Assembly: GCA_016284175.1 (NCBI GenBank)
Contig: JAEEOJ010000060.1
Location: 1 to 45,754, forward strand
DNA from: Lachnospiraceae bacterium
Lineage (GTDB): Bacteria; Bacillota; Clostridia; Lachnospirales; Lachnospiraceae
Length of the DNA: 45,754 nucleotides
Direction of reading: 5' to 3'
Shown: piece by piece, positions 1-7,614 of the stretch
Position numbering within the stretch: the first letter of the stretch is position 1
Layout: every line of letters begins with the position of its first letter
Position numbers and translations under genes: made by a program
The notes under the pieces: generated by a model
What the model was told of the DNA's origin: nothing
Database searches by the model: none
The model's input: only the letters and a program-made list of their open reading frames with translations

Positions 1-2
1 TC

Positions 3-1808
3 ATTACAGAAGATCTTCTCTGTCAGACGCATTATGATAAATTCTTTGATATGCTTGCCGTATATTCATATCAGATACGTCCTTTTACCAACTTTTGGCT
101 CTGTGTTAATGAAGGATTCAGAGATCCCAATACTTTTATCGGAGGAAACGCCAGAAGAAACGGATATGCTTCCAATATGAATATGATTATAAAATGTGGC
201 GAGATATTGCCCGATCTTGACAAAAATGCCGTAAGTTTTAACCGTTCATTTAAGACTACTCAGATGCTTCCTGAGCTCTATGAAGACAGGGATTATCCTA
301 CCACATACATATTCAGCCCCGTTTTCTTCGATGACAGATGCTTCGGATATGCCGTGGTCAACTTTGGAAAATCGGTTGAAGTATACAACGAGATATACAG
401 AGTTTGGATGCGTAATATCAATCAGTGTATCGAAGCCTTTTATCGTCAAAAAGCATTATCATCTCTTGTTGAACAGATTAAGGCTGAACAGATTCGTGAC
501 AAGCAGACCGGTCTCTTTAATTATTCAGGCTTCTTTAAAGGTCTTAATGAGCTGGTTGAGGAAAATATCGCCAAAGGAAGATCTCTTGCAATCATCGCTA
601 TCGATATTAACAATCTGACCGATATCAATGAGAAATACAACCGTATCGGCGGAGACTCTGCAATATTGTCACTGGCAAAATTCATTGCAGGCAATACAAA
701 GGAACATGAAATCTGCGGCCGACTCAGCAATGACGAATTCCTTATCGGAATTGTAGACATCGATTGCGAAGGCAGATATAAGGAACTGATGTCATTGGTT
801 CCCAAAGAAGGCATTGCATTCTATGATACCGAGCAATGTCTCCATTATGCTACCATTCACCACAATATGAAGACCGTCAGCCTCAATACGGTTCCCGATA
901 TAGACTTTATCATCAACCAGGCTGTAAACGACAAGAATCACGCCAAAAAGATTGTATCTCAAAAAGATATCGCTCTCTCCGAAATGTCAGAAGAAGATAT
1001 TGCCAAGTGCAAAGAAGTGGAAAAGATTCTCGATAATAATCTCTTAACATTCCACTTTCAGCCCATCGTCAAAGCTGACAACGGCGAGATATTTGGATAC
1101 GAAGCTCTCATGCGATACGAAGGCGATATTAAGCTTAATCCGCTTGAGATTATCAAGTATGCCAAGAGTATGAACCGTCTATATGATATAGAAAAAATTA
1201 CCTTTAACGGCGTATTGGATTGCATGGAAGACAATCCCGGCAATTTTATATCCAAAAAAGTATTTATCAATTCGCTTCCGGCTTATCAGCTCAAAGGCGA
1301 AGACGAAGAGAATCTATTTACAAGATTCAAACGACATCTCGGAAGAATAGTTGTTGAATATACGGAAGCATCCGAGTTTTCTGATGAAGCTCTCAACAAG
1401 AGGAAGTCCGATTACTCTTCTCTCTATGTCGAGATTGCTCTTGATGATTACGGCAGCGGATACAGTAACGTCAATAACCTTATTCGCTACAATCCCAGAT
1501 ACGTTAAGATTGATCATGCTCTCATTCAGGGTATTGATAATAATCCTCAAAAGCGTCACTTCGTCAAGAATATCATCTCTTATGCCAACAAGAGCAATAT
1601 ATCCGTACTTGCAGAAGGCGTCGAAACCAAGGAAGAACTGCGCACCGTCATAGAACTCGGTGTTAATTATATCCAGGGATTCTATACCGGTCGACCCGCT
1701 AAAGAACCCATTCAAAGAATCCGCGAAGAGATATGTTCGCAGATTAAGCGTTTCTCCTATGGTAACGATACCTCATCTCTTAATTTTGATGACAATCTCT
1801 TTGGCTAA
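3..1808 (+). CDS. Partial GGDEF/EAL domain protein, probable c-di-GMP phosphodiesterase (5' end outside window)
   Basis: The reading frame is open to the left edge, so the true start lies outside; the first in-frame ATG, at 51, is probably internal. Counting from that ATG, residues 1-130 resemble the end of a sensor module of the kind found before GGDEF domains in Clostridia. Residues 150-300 are a GGDEF domain whose signature reads SNDEF (226-230), so cyclase activity is doubtful. Residues 320-570 are an EAL domain that keeps EAL (351-353), the Asn in FINS, the Glu in VVEYTE, the Asp pair (465-466), the Lys in VKID, AEGVET and the Gln in QGF. These are the metal, substrate and catalytic positions of active EAL phosphodiesterases. 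Hydrolysis of c-di-GMP to pGpG is therefore the likely activity, with the GGDEF part regulatory. No membrane helix is visible. The next gene starts 24 bp downstream on the same strand. Confidence 0.88.
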   Translation: MTEDLLCQTHYDKFFDMLAVYSYQIRPFTNFWLCVNEGFRDPNTFIGGNARRNGYASNMNMIIKCGEILPDLDKNAVSFNRSFKTTQMLPELYEDRDYPTTYIFSPVFFDDRCFGYAVVNFGKSVEVYNEIYRVWMRNINQCIEAFYRQKALSSLVEQIKAEQIRDKQTGLFNYSGFFKGLNELVEENIAKGRSLAIIAIDINNLTDINEKYNRIGGDSAILSLAKFIAGNTKEHEICGRLSNDEFLIGIVDIDCEGRYKELMSLVPKEGIAFYDTEQCLHYATIHHNMKTVSLNTVPDIDFIINQAVNDKNHAKKIVSQKDIALSEMSEEDIAKCKEVEKILDNNLLTFHFQPIVKADNGEIFGYEALMRYEGDIKLNPLEIIKYAKSMNRLYDIEKITFNGVLDCMEDNPGNFISKKVFINSLPAYQLKGEDEENLFTRFKRHLGRIVVEYTEASEFSDEALNKRKSDYSSLYVEIALDDYGSGYSNVNNLIRYNPRYVKIDHALIQGIDNNPQKRHFVKNIISYANKSNISVLAEGVETKEELRTVIELGVNYIQGFYTGRPAKEPIQRIREEICSQIKRFSYGNDTSSLNFDDNLFG

Positions 1809-1832
1809 GAGTTTTCCTGTCATGGAGTTACA

Positions 1833-3365
1833 ATGAAAAATTTTTACGCAAAACACAAAAACAAAATATTGCTTGCATATACTTTTGCGTTTTTCATATA
1901 TCTATTTATCTGGAGTGTACTCAAGCCCTACAACTATGGACCCGATGAGTATCATAGATTTCCCGCATATTATTATGTATTTATACACAATTATCTTCCT
2001 TCGGGCTGGCTCGAAGAAATACGTAACCCCATCTGGGGTTTTTCGTATGCATTTTTATTTACTTGGCTTCCCGGATTATGCAGTGTATTTTGTATGAAAA
2101 TATCATCCTTGTTTTTCCATACTCCAACATCCATTCTAATAGCAGCAAGATTCCCCGGTGTAATCATGGGGGCTCTGTGCGTATTCTTGATATTTAAAAT
2201 TCTCGATGCTGTATTGGAAGATGAAAAAACAAAATGGATTGTAACTATTCTTGTTACCTCCATTCCGCAGTTTGCTTTTATATCAAGCTATGTAAATAAC
2301 GATATATTCGCACTTGCAGGTGCCTTCTTAATCCTGTATTCCTGGGTAATAATTCTTAAGAAAAAAGAGTGGAATGTATGGCAGAGTTTCATAATGGCAG
2401 GAGGTATATTCATCGTAGTATTGTCGTATTACAATGCATACGGATGGATACTGTGCTCTCTCATTTTTGCAGCATATTACGCATACAAAAATAAAAAATA
2501 CAAAGACAAATATTTTTGGTGTCAGCTTATTATTATTTCGACCATCGCCATCAGTTCCACCGCGTATTTTTGGATAAGAAATATCATCATATATGACGGT
2601 GATATGTTTGGTCTTAAAACCATGTTAAATTCATGTGAGATGTATGCGTGGGAATCAATTAAGCCAAGCAACAGAATCACTCCGAAAAGCAGCGGAATAT
2701 CATTATTGTCACTTGCAATGGACCCTTCTTATATTAAGACTCTATTCTTAAGTTTTATCGGGCTCTTTGGATATATGGAGTTTGGTCTTAGAGGATTCGT
2801 ATATCTCTTGTATTTAATAGCACTTTCACTCGGATTTATCTTCAGCGTAGTTGGAATAATAGTTAAGACTGTTACCAACAAAAAAGATGAATTAAAAGAT
2901 AATAATAGAGATAATAATACAGTTATTACAATGCCCATCTATATTATCTTAATCATATCTGCAGGTATTGTATGTGCATTGACTTTATACAACAGTTGGA
3001 ACAATGATTACTCACCGCAAGGAAGATATCTCTATCCTGCTCTTCCATCCTTAGTTGTAATTCTTGGTATTGGATATGAATATATTTTTACTCTCATAAA
3101 AAAAATATTCTTCGAAAAATATATCAAGAAAACTGATGAAAATTCTGATAAAAAAAATGAAAATAAAAATGAAAAAATCGAATTGATTTTTGACAAAATA
3201 AAAAGCATTTTATGCGTATCATTTTCAGTCATATTTTTGTCCGTTTCATTATACAGTTTTACTAATGTATATTTACCTTCAGAAGTAGCTGTAGGAGAAG
3301 GTGATCCTACACCTAACGAAACCTTTGAAACCCTTATAAATACTATGAATTCAGGCATTGAATAA
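1833..3365 (+). CDS. Polytopic membrane protein, GT-C / DUF2142-like putative glycosyltransferase
   Basis: This 510-residue protein has about 11-12 hydrophobic segments. A short extracytoplasmic loop after the first helix carries GPDEYHRF (about residues 36-43), an acidic motif placed where GT-C glycosyltransferases of the PMT/ArnT and DUF2142 type hold their catalytic Asp. A second motif, YVNNDIFAL, near residue 155 also fits that family. The likely role is transfer of a sugar from a polyprenyl-phosphate donor to an envelope acceptor; the family is inferred and the acceptor is unknown. The ATG at 1833 follows GGAG (in catggagtt) at good spacing. The C-terminal third has a Lys/Asn-rich loop. 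The gene looks more AT-rich than the genes further right. It may be co-transcribed with the GGDEF/EAL gene 24 bp upstream. Confidence 0.7.
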   Translation: MKNFYAKHKNKILLAYTFAFFIYLFIWSVLKPYNYGPDEYHRFPAYYYVFIHNYLPSGWLEEIRNPIWGFSYAFLFTWLPGLCSVFCMKISSLFFHTPTSILIAARFPGVIMGALCVFLIFKILDAVLEDEKTKWIVTILVTSIPQFAFISSYVNNDIFALAGAFLILYSWVIILKKKEWNVWQSFIMAGGIFIVVLSYYNAYGWILCSLIFAAYYAYKNKKYKDKYFWCQLIIISTIAISSTAYFWIRNIIIYDGDMFGLKTMLNSCEMYAWESIKPSNRITPKSSGISLLSLAMDPSYIKTLFLSFIGLFGYMEFGLRGFVYLLYLIALSLGFIFSVVGIIVKTVTNKKDELKDNNRDNNTVITMPIYIILIISAGIVCALTLYNSWNNDYSPQGRYLYPALPSLVVILGIGYEYIFTLIKKIFFEKYIKKTDENSDKKNENKNEKIELIFDKIKSILCVSFSVIFLSVSLYSFTNVYLPSEVAVGEGDPTPNETFETLINTMNSGIE

Positions 3366-3429
3366 TTTCAAAAAAATCATCAAATTCTTAGTGATTTTTT
3401 CAATAGAATAGCAACAAAAAATGACGTAA

Positions 3430-3478
3430 ATAAATAAGAGACTGCTGATAAAAAACTATCATGCAGTCCCTTATTTAT
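3430..3478. terminator. Bidirectional terminator-like hairpin between convergent genes
   Basis: A near-perfect palindrome: outer arms taaataag/cttattta, then gactgc/gcagtc with one A/C mismatch between, and an inner tgata/tatca stem around an A-rich loop. It lies between the + strand gene ending at 3365 and the - strand gene ending at 3605, so it can end transcripts from both sides. A weaker AT-only stem (aaaaaatca/tgatttttt) sits at about 3370-3400. Confidence 0.75.
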
Positions 3479-3604
3479 ATGAGTTGTTTTCTAACATTTT
3501 TAATATTATAACATTATTAAAAAACAGTCAAATCTTTTCAAAAATTTTTTATAATCTACTTTTTTTTATCTCGTTTTTTCAATCAATTATTCAATCGTTT
3601 TTCA

Positions 3605-3997
3605 CTAGAATTTTATAACTTCAGGTGCAGCTGTAAACGATGAAATTGTTGCAGTTGCATCTTCGAAATAAAATACTTCTGTATTACCATCATCAGGTGA
3701 ATATATATTCTTAAGATCAGGATATGCATCGAGCATTGATACACGTGCATCTCTGTTATCATCTTCAATTAGTTTTCCTGCTACTCTAATCCATGCACCA
3801 TCTTTGAATGCACAAATTTCTGCTTTGGGATTAGCATGTAATTGCTTTGATACATCCTTTGCTTTTCCTGTCTGAATATAGAGCTTACCATTGAATACAT
3901 TAACAGTACCAAAAGGTCTAACTCTAGGCTGATTGCCATCTACTGTTGCAAGATAATATACGCCTGCTTCTTTTAAAAACTTAACTACTTTTTCCAT
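3605..3997 (-). CDS. Pyridoxamine 5'-phosphate oxidase-like FMN-binding protein
   Basis: This 130-residue single-domain protein has the split-barrel pattern of the PNPOx-like / general stress protein 26 group: VYYLATVDGNQPRVRPFG at residues 13-30, KLYIQTGKAKDVSKQL at about 38-53, then NPKAEICAF. In this family these stretches contact the FMN phosphate and form the dimer. The family includes flavin- and F420-dependent reductases and many proteins of unknown substrate, so the reaction cannot be named. The ATG at 3997 has a strong GGAGG upstream. It is the last of three close genes on the - strand (cyclase, RidA-like, this one), 53 bp after the RidA-like gene, and probably shares their transcript. 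Confidence 0.85.
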   Translation of the reverse strand: MEKVVKFLKEAGVYYLATVDGNQPRVRPFGTVNVFNGKLYIQTGKAKDVSKQLHANPKAEICAFKDGAWIRVAGKLIEDDNRDARVSMLDAYPDLKNIYSPDDGNTEVFYFEDATATISSFTAAPEVIKF

Positions 3998-4050
3998 AAC
4001 GCAACCTCCAAGTTTTTTTCTTATTATATCATATTAATTTACTTTGCTAA

Positions 4051-4419
4051 TTATTCTCCTGCGTATGCAACTCCATCTACTTGGAATAATAATCCATCCG
4101 GTCCACCTACATGCGCAAACTCAGTTTGAATAGATTTACGTGCAGGATAATGTCCATGGAATCTCTCCTTGATTACTTTTTCCATTACAGGAATATTCCA
4201 TACGTCTCTGAAAAGACAATCCATCTGAACTACATTCTCAAGAGTTAGACCAACCATTGATAAGCGGCGTTCCATCTCATCAAATGCACCGTTAATCTGC
4301 TCTTCTATTGTTCCACCAACATTACCGGCGCAGTAATTAAGATAATAAGTATCTCCTGCTTTTACTATCCCTGAGTGCGCCCATTCTTCATTAACATCAT
4401 ATCTTTCAATAGCACCCAT
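4051..4419 (-). CDS. RidA/YjgF/YER057c family protein
   Basis: This 122-residue protein has the RidA fold pattern: an N-terminal strand region with the YYLNYCAGN segment, a helix with QINGAFDEMERRL, the VVQMDCLF strand, and YPARKSIQTE near the C-terminus. Arg94 in YPAR matches the arginine that binds the substrate carboxylate in RidA imine deaminases. The Glu usually found in the final strand appears to be an Asp (FQVDGVA), and Gly-Gly-Pro-Asp-Gly precedes it, so this may belong to a non-canonical Rid subfamily. The plausible role is hydrolysis of a reactive enamine/imine or a similar intermediate. The gene starts 16 bp after the cyclase-family gene, which suggests work on the same compound. 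Family assignment is firm; substrate is unknown. Confidence 0.85.
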   Translation of the reverse strand: MGAIERYDVNEEWAHSGIVKAGDTYYLNYCAGNVGGTIEEQINGAFDEMERRLSMVGLTLENVVQMDCLFRDVWNIPVMEKVIKERFHGHYPARKSIQTEFAHVGGPDGLLFQVDGVAYAGE

Positions 4420-4435
4420 TTATTATTCCCCCTTA

Positions 4436-5050
4436 TTACAGTTTCAAAAGTGTAGCACGACAAGGTGCGCCATCAGAGCCACCAAGATTAATTGGAGCTG
4501 CATTAAGTAAATATATTCCTTCTTCTACATCTTGCAAACGTATTCCTTCAAGAAGAACTACCTGCGCACCAAGCATAATAAGATGAACAGCCATGGGCGC
4601 ATCTTCAGGTCCTACGGTTTGTGATTCGTTGCCATAGAGCAACAGATTGTTATCTGCATATACTTTTGCTGCATCCTCTGTAACAATTGCATGACCCTTT
4701 ACAAGGATTCTTTTATATGCATCGCAATCTTCTATACCAGAATTATCTGAAGCCGCTTTAGCCTCATTAATTATTCTTCTGGCATCATCTGCAGTAATAT
4801 CTCCTTCATGTGAAGCGACATAAGCATAACCAATGAATTTAGACATATCTACTTCATCAATCTTCTTTCCGTCGTCTATAAAATGATAAGGAGCATCTAC
4901 ATGCGTTCCGTTATGCGCACACATATTAAAAGCTGTCAGATTGCATACTGCTCCATCTTTAATACTCATCATCACTTTTCTTTCCGGAGACGGATCGCCT
5001 GGAAAGACCTTGCATGAAAACACTTCTTGAGAAATATCATATATTTTCAT
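4436..5050 (-). CDS. Cyclase-family metal-dependent hydrolase (kynurenine formamidase-like)
   Basis: This 204-residue protein carries the family hallmark HNGTHVDAPYH at residues 46-56 (HxGTHxDxPxH), which binds the metal in KynB-type arylformamidases and related cyclases. Asp6 in YDISQ, His156 and Glu169, and the C-terminal GGSDGAPCRA segment also match the family. Members hydrolyse N-formyl amides, cyclic amides or similar bonds; the substrate cannot be told here, and no kynureninase or tryptophan dioxygenase gene is nearby. It is the first of three close genes with the RidA-like and PNPOx-like proteins. The ATG at 5050 lies 42 bp after the lipoprotein stop codon, behind AGGTGA, so read-through from the lipoprotein transcript is possible. 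Confidence 0.85.
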   Translation of the reverse strand: MKIYDISQEVFSCKVFPGDPSPERKVMMSIKDGAVCNLTAFNMCAHNGTHVDAPYHFIDDGKKIDEVDMSKFIGYAYVASHEGDITADDARRIINEAKAASDNSGIEDCDAYKRILVKGHAIVTEDAAKVYADNNLLLYGNESQTVGPEDAPMAVHLIMLGAQVVLLEGIRLQDVEEGIYLLNAAPINLGGSDGAPCRATLLKL

Positions 5051-5092
5051 TTTTTCACCTGTTTTTTTATCCTTAGCTTTAAAATAAATACG

Positions 5093-6028
5093 TTATTGTG
5101 AGTTAGGCGTTCTAACCGTGTATTCTGTTGTTTCAGAGTGAAATGAACGATAATCCGGAAGCAATTCACCGTTTTGTTCGGATTCTTCATTATATCCGTC
5201 AAGTGAGTTCTTTAGAGCTTTCAAACAATCAGTTTTTTCTGGAATATCTACCCATTCTACATGCACACAAGGCTGTTTTTCATAATCCGCCCAATAATCT
5301 TCAACCACCTTGTCCAACTCTTCTGAACTTCCAAGAAAAGCCTTGTCTGTATCATAGAACTTAACTGATACGGTTTTGGCACACCATCTGTCATAATCAA
5401 ACTCATCGATATGCAGATGATAACCTCCGATTAATTCGCGCTTAATACAGCCCTCAAACGAATATGCATAGAGGCACTCTTCAATCACGTTCGCTCCGCT
5501 TGGTGTATAATCATCCAGAGCGTAGTAATATATTCCGTCTTTTTTATAACAATTAAAATCGGAATGCCTTATAAAATCGCCTCTCATATCCACTCCATCG
5601 TTTCGATCCAACGGATTAAGTCTGACAAGATTAGATTGTGATTCATCCGGTTCCAATATAAATGTTACACAAAATAAACCCGTTCCCTGAAGACTGGTAC
5701 ATATTAATTCCAAACGGCCGTTTCGATTCAGATCAGTTACCGCTATCTTATACTCATCGTCATCATTCTCAGCCGCCTGCCACTCTTTTATTTCACTTAT
5801 CCAGTTGTCATAGTCCTCTGCAAACAGATTAAGCTGCGCTTCATAATCTGCAGCATCGACGGTAACTGAACCTTCATCTGATTCCTTATCGGTTTCCTTA
5901 CCGGTTTCCAAAGCGTTATTTTCTATACCTTCATCTCCTGTTACAACATCTGAAACCGCATTGGGTCCGGCGCACGCCACCATAAATGTGATCAAAGTAA
6001 TCCCTGCCAATAAACTCTGCTTTTTCAT
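5093..6028 (-). CDS. Predicted lipoprotein of unknown function
   Basis: I place the start at the ATG at 6028 rather than the upstream in-frame start at 6085, because AAAGGGGA sits just before 6028 and the protein then begins with a normal lipoprotein signal: MKK, a hydrophobic stretch, and the lipobox MVAC with Cys19. The mature protein (311 residues in total) starts with a Ser/Gly/Glu-rich linker, then a soluble domain. An EF-hand-like stretch DLNRNGRLEL occurs at about residue 100 and resembles short Ca-binding repeats in secreted Clostridia proteins. No enzymatic motif is recognised. It should be anchored to the outer face of the membrane. The cyclase-family operon follows 42 bp downstream. 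Confidence 0.75.
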   Translation of the reverse strand: MKKQSLLAGITLITFMVACAGPNAVSDVVTGDEGIENNALETGKETDKESDEGSVTVDAADYEAQLNLFAEDYDNWISEIKEWQAAENDDDEYKIAVTDLNRNGRLELICTSLQGTGLFCVTFILEPDESQSNLVRLNPLDRNDGVDMRGDFIRHSDFNCYKKDGIYYYALDDYTPSGANVIEECLYAYSFEGCIKRELIGGYHLHIDEFDYDRWCAKTVSVKFYDTDKAFLGSSEELDKVVEDYWADYEKQPCVHVEWVDIPEKTDCLKALKNSLDGYNEESEQNGELLPDYRSFHSETTEYTVRTPNSQ

Positions 6029-6114
6029 ATTTTCCCCTTTCTGACGATTTTGCTTACCTCTGCAAAATCGATTGATATGGTACACTACTCATACTACTGA
6101 ATTAATTATATCAC

Positions 6115-6123
6115 ATATTTTTT
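6115..6123 (-). promoter_or_regulatory. Extended -10 promoter for the lipoprotein gene
   Basis: On the - strand the sequence reads TGATATAAT: a perfect TATAAT (6115-6120) preceded by the TG of an extended -10. No good -35 hexamer is seen at 16-18 bp. The leader would be about 80 nt. Confidence 0.55.
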
Positions 6124-6205
6124 AACCAACGACTGCGTATTTATTTCATATAATTGCTTTTATCAAAAAAATGAAACACTATCCCCGTCCCCTAGTGTCA
6201 TCAAT

Positions 6206-6237
6206 AAAAAAGCCACTGCAAACTTGCAGTGGCTTTT
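6206..6237 (-). terminator. Rho-independent terminator of tuf
   Basis: Arms aaaagccactgcaa (6208-6221) and ttgcagtggctttt (6224-6237) form a strong stem, and a run of six T follows on the - strand. It lies 40 bp after the tuf stop codon and ends the whole translation supercluster. Confidence 0.92.
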
Positions 6238-6279
6238 ATTATTAACGCTTATGCGCTCATCTCATTACTTACGCGGAGA

Positions 6280-7467
6280 TTACTCGATGATAGTAGCAAC
6301 TCTTCCTGAACCTACTGTTCTACCACCCTCACGGATAGCGAATGTAAGACCCTGCTCCATAGCGATGGGATGGATGAGTTCGATTGTCATCTCTACGTTA
6401 TCACCAGGCATGCACATCTCTGTACCAGCGGGAAGGTTGCAAACACCTGTAACGTCTGTTGTTCTGAAGTAGAACTGAGGTCTGTAGTTGTTGAAGAAAG
6501 GAGTATGACGTCCACCTTCATCCTTTGTTAATACGTAAACCTGAGCTGTGAATTTCTTGTGGCATGTAACTGAACCGGGCTTAGCAAGAACCTGTCCTCT
6601 TTCGATTTCTGTTCTCTGGATACCACGGAGAAGTGCACCGATGTTATCACCAGCCTGAGCCTCGTCAAGCATCTTACGGAACATTTCGATACCAGTAACA
6701 ACTGTCTGCTTGTTCTCTTCCTTGATACCAACGATTTCAACCGGCTCGTTGAGCTTTAATGTACCACGCTCTACTCTACCTGTAGCAACTGTACCACGAC
6801 CTGTGATTGTAAATACGTCTTCAACAGGCATAAGGAAAGGCTTATCTGTTTCTCTCTGAGGATCAGGAATGTATGAATCAACTGTATCCATAAGTTCCAT
6901 AACCTTGTCACCCCATTCACTTGAAGGATCTTCAAGAGCCTTAAGAGCTGAACCCTTAACGATAGGGCAATCATTGAAATCATACTCAGCTAACTGATCT
7001 GTAACTTCCATCTCAACGAGTTCGATGAGTTCAGGATCGTCAACCATATCACACTTGTTAAGGAAAACAACGATTTTAGGAACACCTACCTGACGGGAAA
7101 GAAGGATGTGCTCTTTTGTCTGAGCCATAACACCGTCAGTAGCAGCTACAACGAGGATAGCACCATCCATCTGAGCAGCACCTGTGATCATGTTCTTTAC
7201 GTAGTCAGCATGGCCCGGGCAGTCAACGTGTGCATAGTGTCTCTTCTCTGTCTGATACTCAACGTGAGCAGTAGAAATTGTGATACCTCTTTCTCTCTCT
7301 TCGGGAGCCTTATCGATGTTCTCGAAATCTACCTTTTCGTTACCTGCTACTCTCTCAGCAAGAACCTTTGTGATAGCTGCTGTAAGAGTTGTTTTACCAT
7401 GATCTACGTGACCGATTGTACCAATGTTACAATGGGGTTTTGTTCTTTCAAACTTAGCTTTTGCCAT
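6280..7467 (-). CDS. tuf: Elongation factor Tu
   Basis: This 395-residue GTPase delivers aminoacyl-tRNA to the ribosomal A site. The G domain shows GHVDHGKT (19-26), the switch II motif DCPGHADY and NKCDMV, followed by beta-barrel domains II and III; the C-terminus SGRVATIIE is typical. Length matches the bacterial family. It is the last gene of the rpsL-rpsG-fusA-tuf group, has its own promoter (7557-7585), and ends in a strong terminator. The ATG at 7467 follows AGGAGG. No inactivating change was noticed. Confidence 0.98.
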   Translation of the reverse strand: MAKAKFERTKPHCNIGTIGHVDHGKTTLTAAITKVLAERVAGNEKVDFENIDKAPEERERGITISTAHVEYQTEKRHYAHVDCPGHADYVKNMITGAAQMDGAILVVAATDGVMAQTKEHILLSRQVGVPKIVVFLNKCDMVDDPELIELVEMEVTDQLAEYDFNDCPIVKGSALKALEDPSSEWGDKVMELMDTVDSYIPDPQRETDKPFLMPVEDVFTITGRGTVATGRVERGTLKLNEPVEIVGIKEENKQTVVTGIEMFRKMLDEAQAGDNIGALLRGIQRTEIERGQVLAKPGSVTCHKKFTAQVYVLTKDEGGRHTPFFNNYRPQFYFRTTDVTGVCNLPAGTEMCMPGDNVEMTIELIHPIAMEQGLTFAIREGGRTVGSGRVATIIE

Positions 7468-7514
7468 TTCTAAAATTCCTCCTAAAAATTTTTCAAAAAT
7501 TATCTTTAATTTTC

Positions 7515-7553
7515 GGATAACGGCCAGCTAATTTGACCGAACCGCCGTTATCC
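7515..7553 (-). promoter_or_regulatory. 5' leader hairpin of tuf
   Basis: Perfect 10-bp arms ggataacggc (7515-7524) and gccgttatcc (7544-7553) enclose a 19-nt loop. The expected transcription start from the tuf promoter is about 7550, so the mRNA would begin almost exactly at this stem. It may protect the 5' end or be a control element. Confidence 0.6.
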
Positions 7554-7556
7554 TTA

Positions 7557-7585
7557 ATTATATTAAATTGTTACAACATTTTCAA
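7557..7585 (-). promoter_or_regulatory. tuf promoter
   Basis: On the - strand: TTGAAA (7580-7585), 17-bp spacer, TATAAT (7557-7562). It lies between fusA and tuf, giving tuf extra transcription beyond read-through. Confidence 0.85.
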
Positions 7586-7614
7586 GTATATTTTATAGCC
7601 CGAAAATGCCCTTA

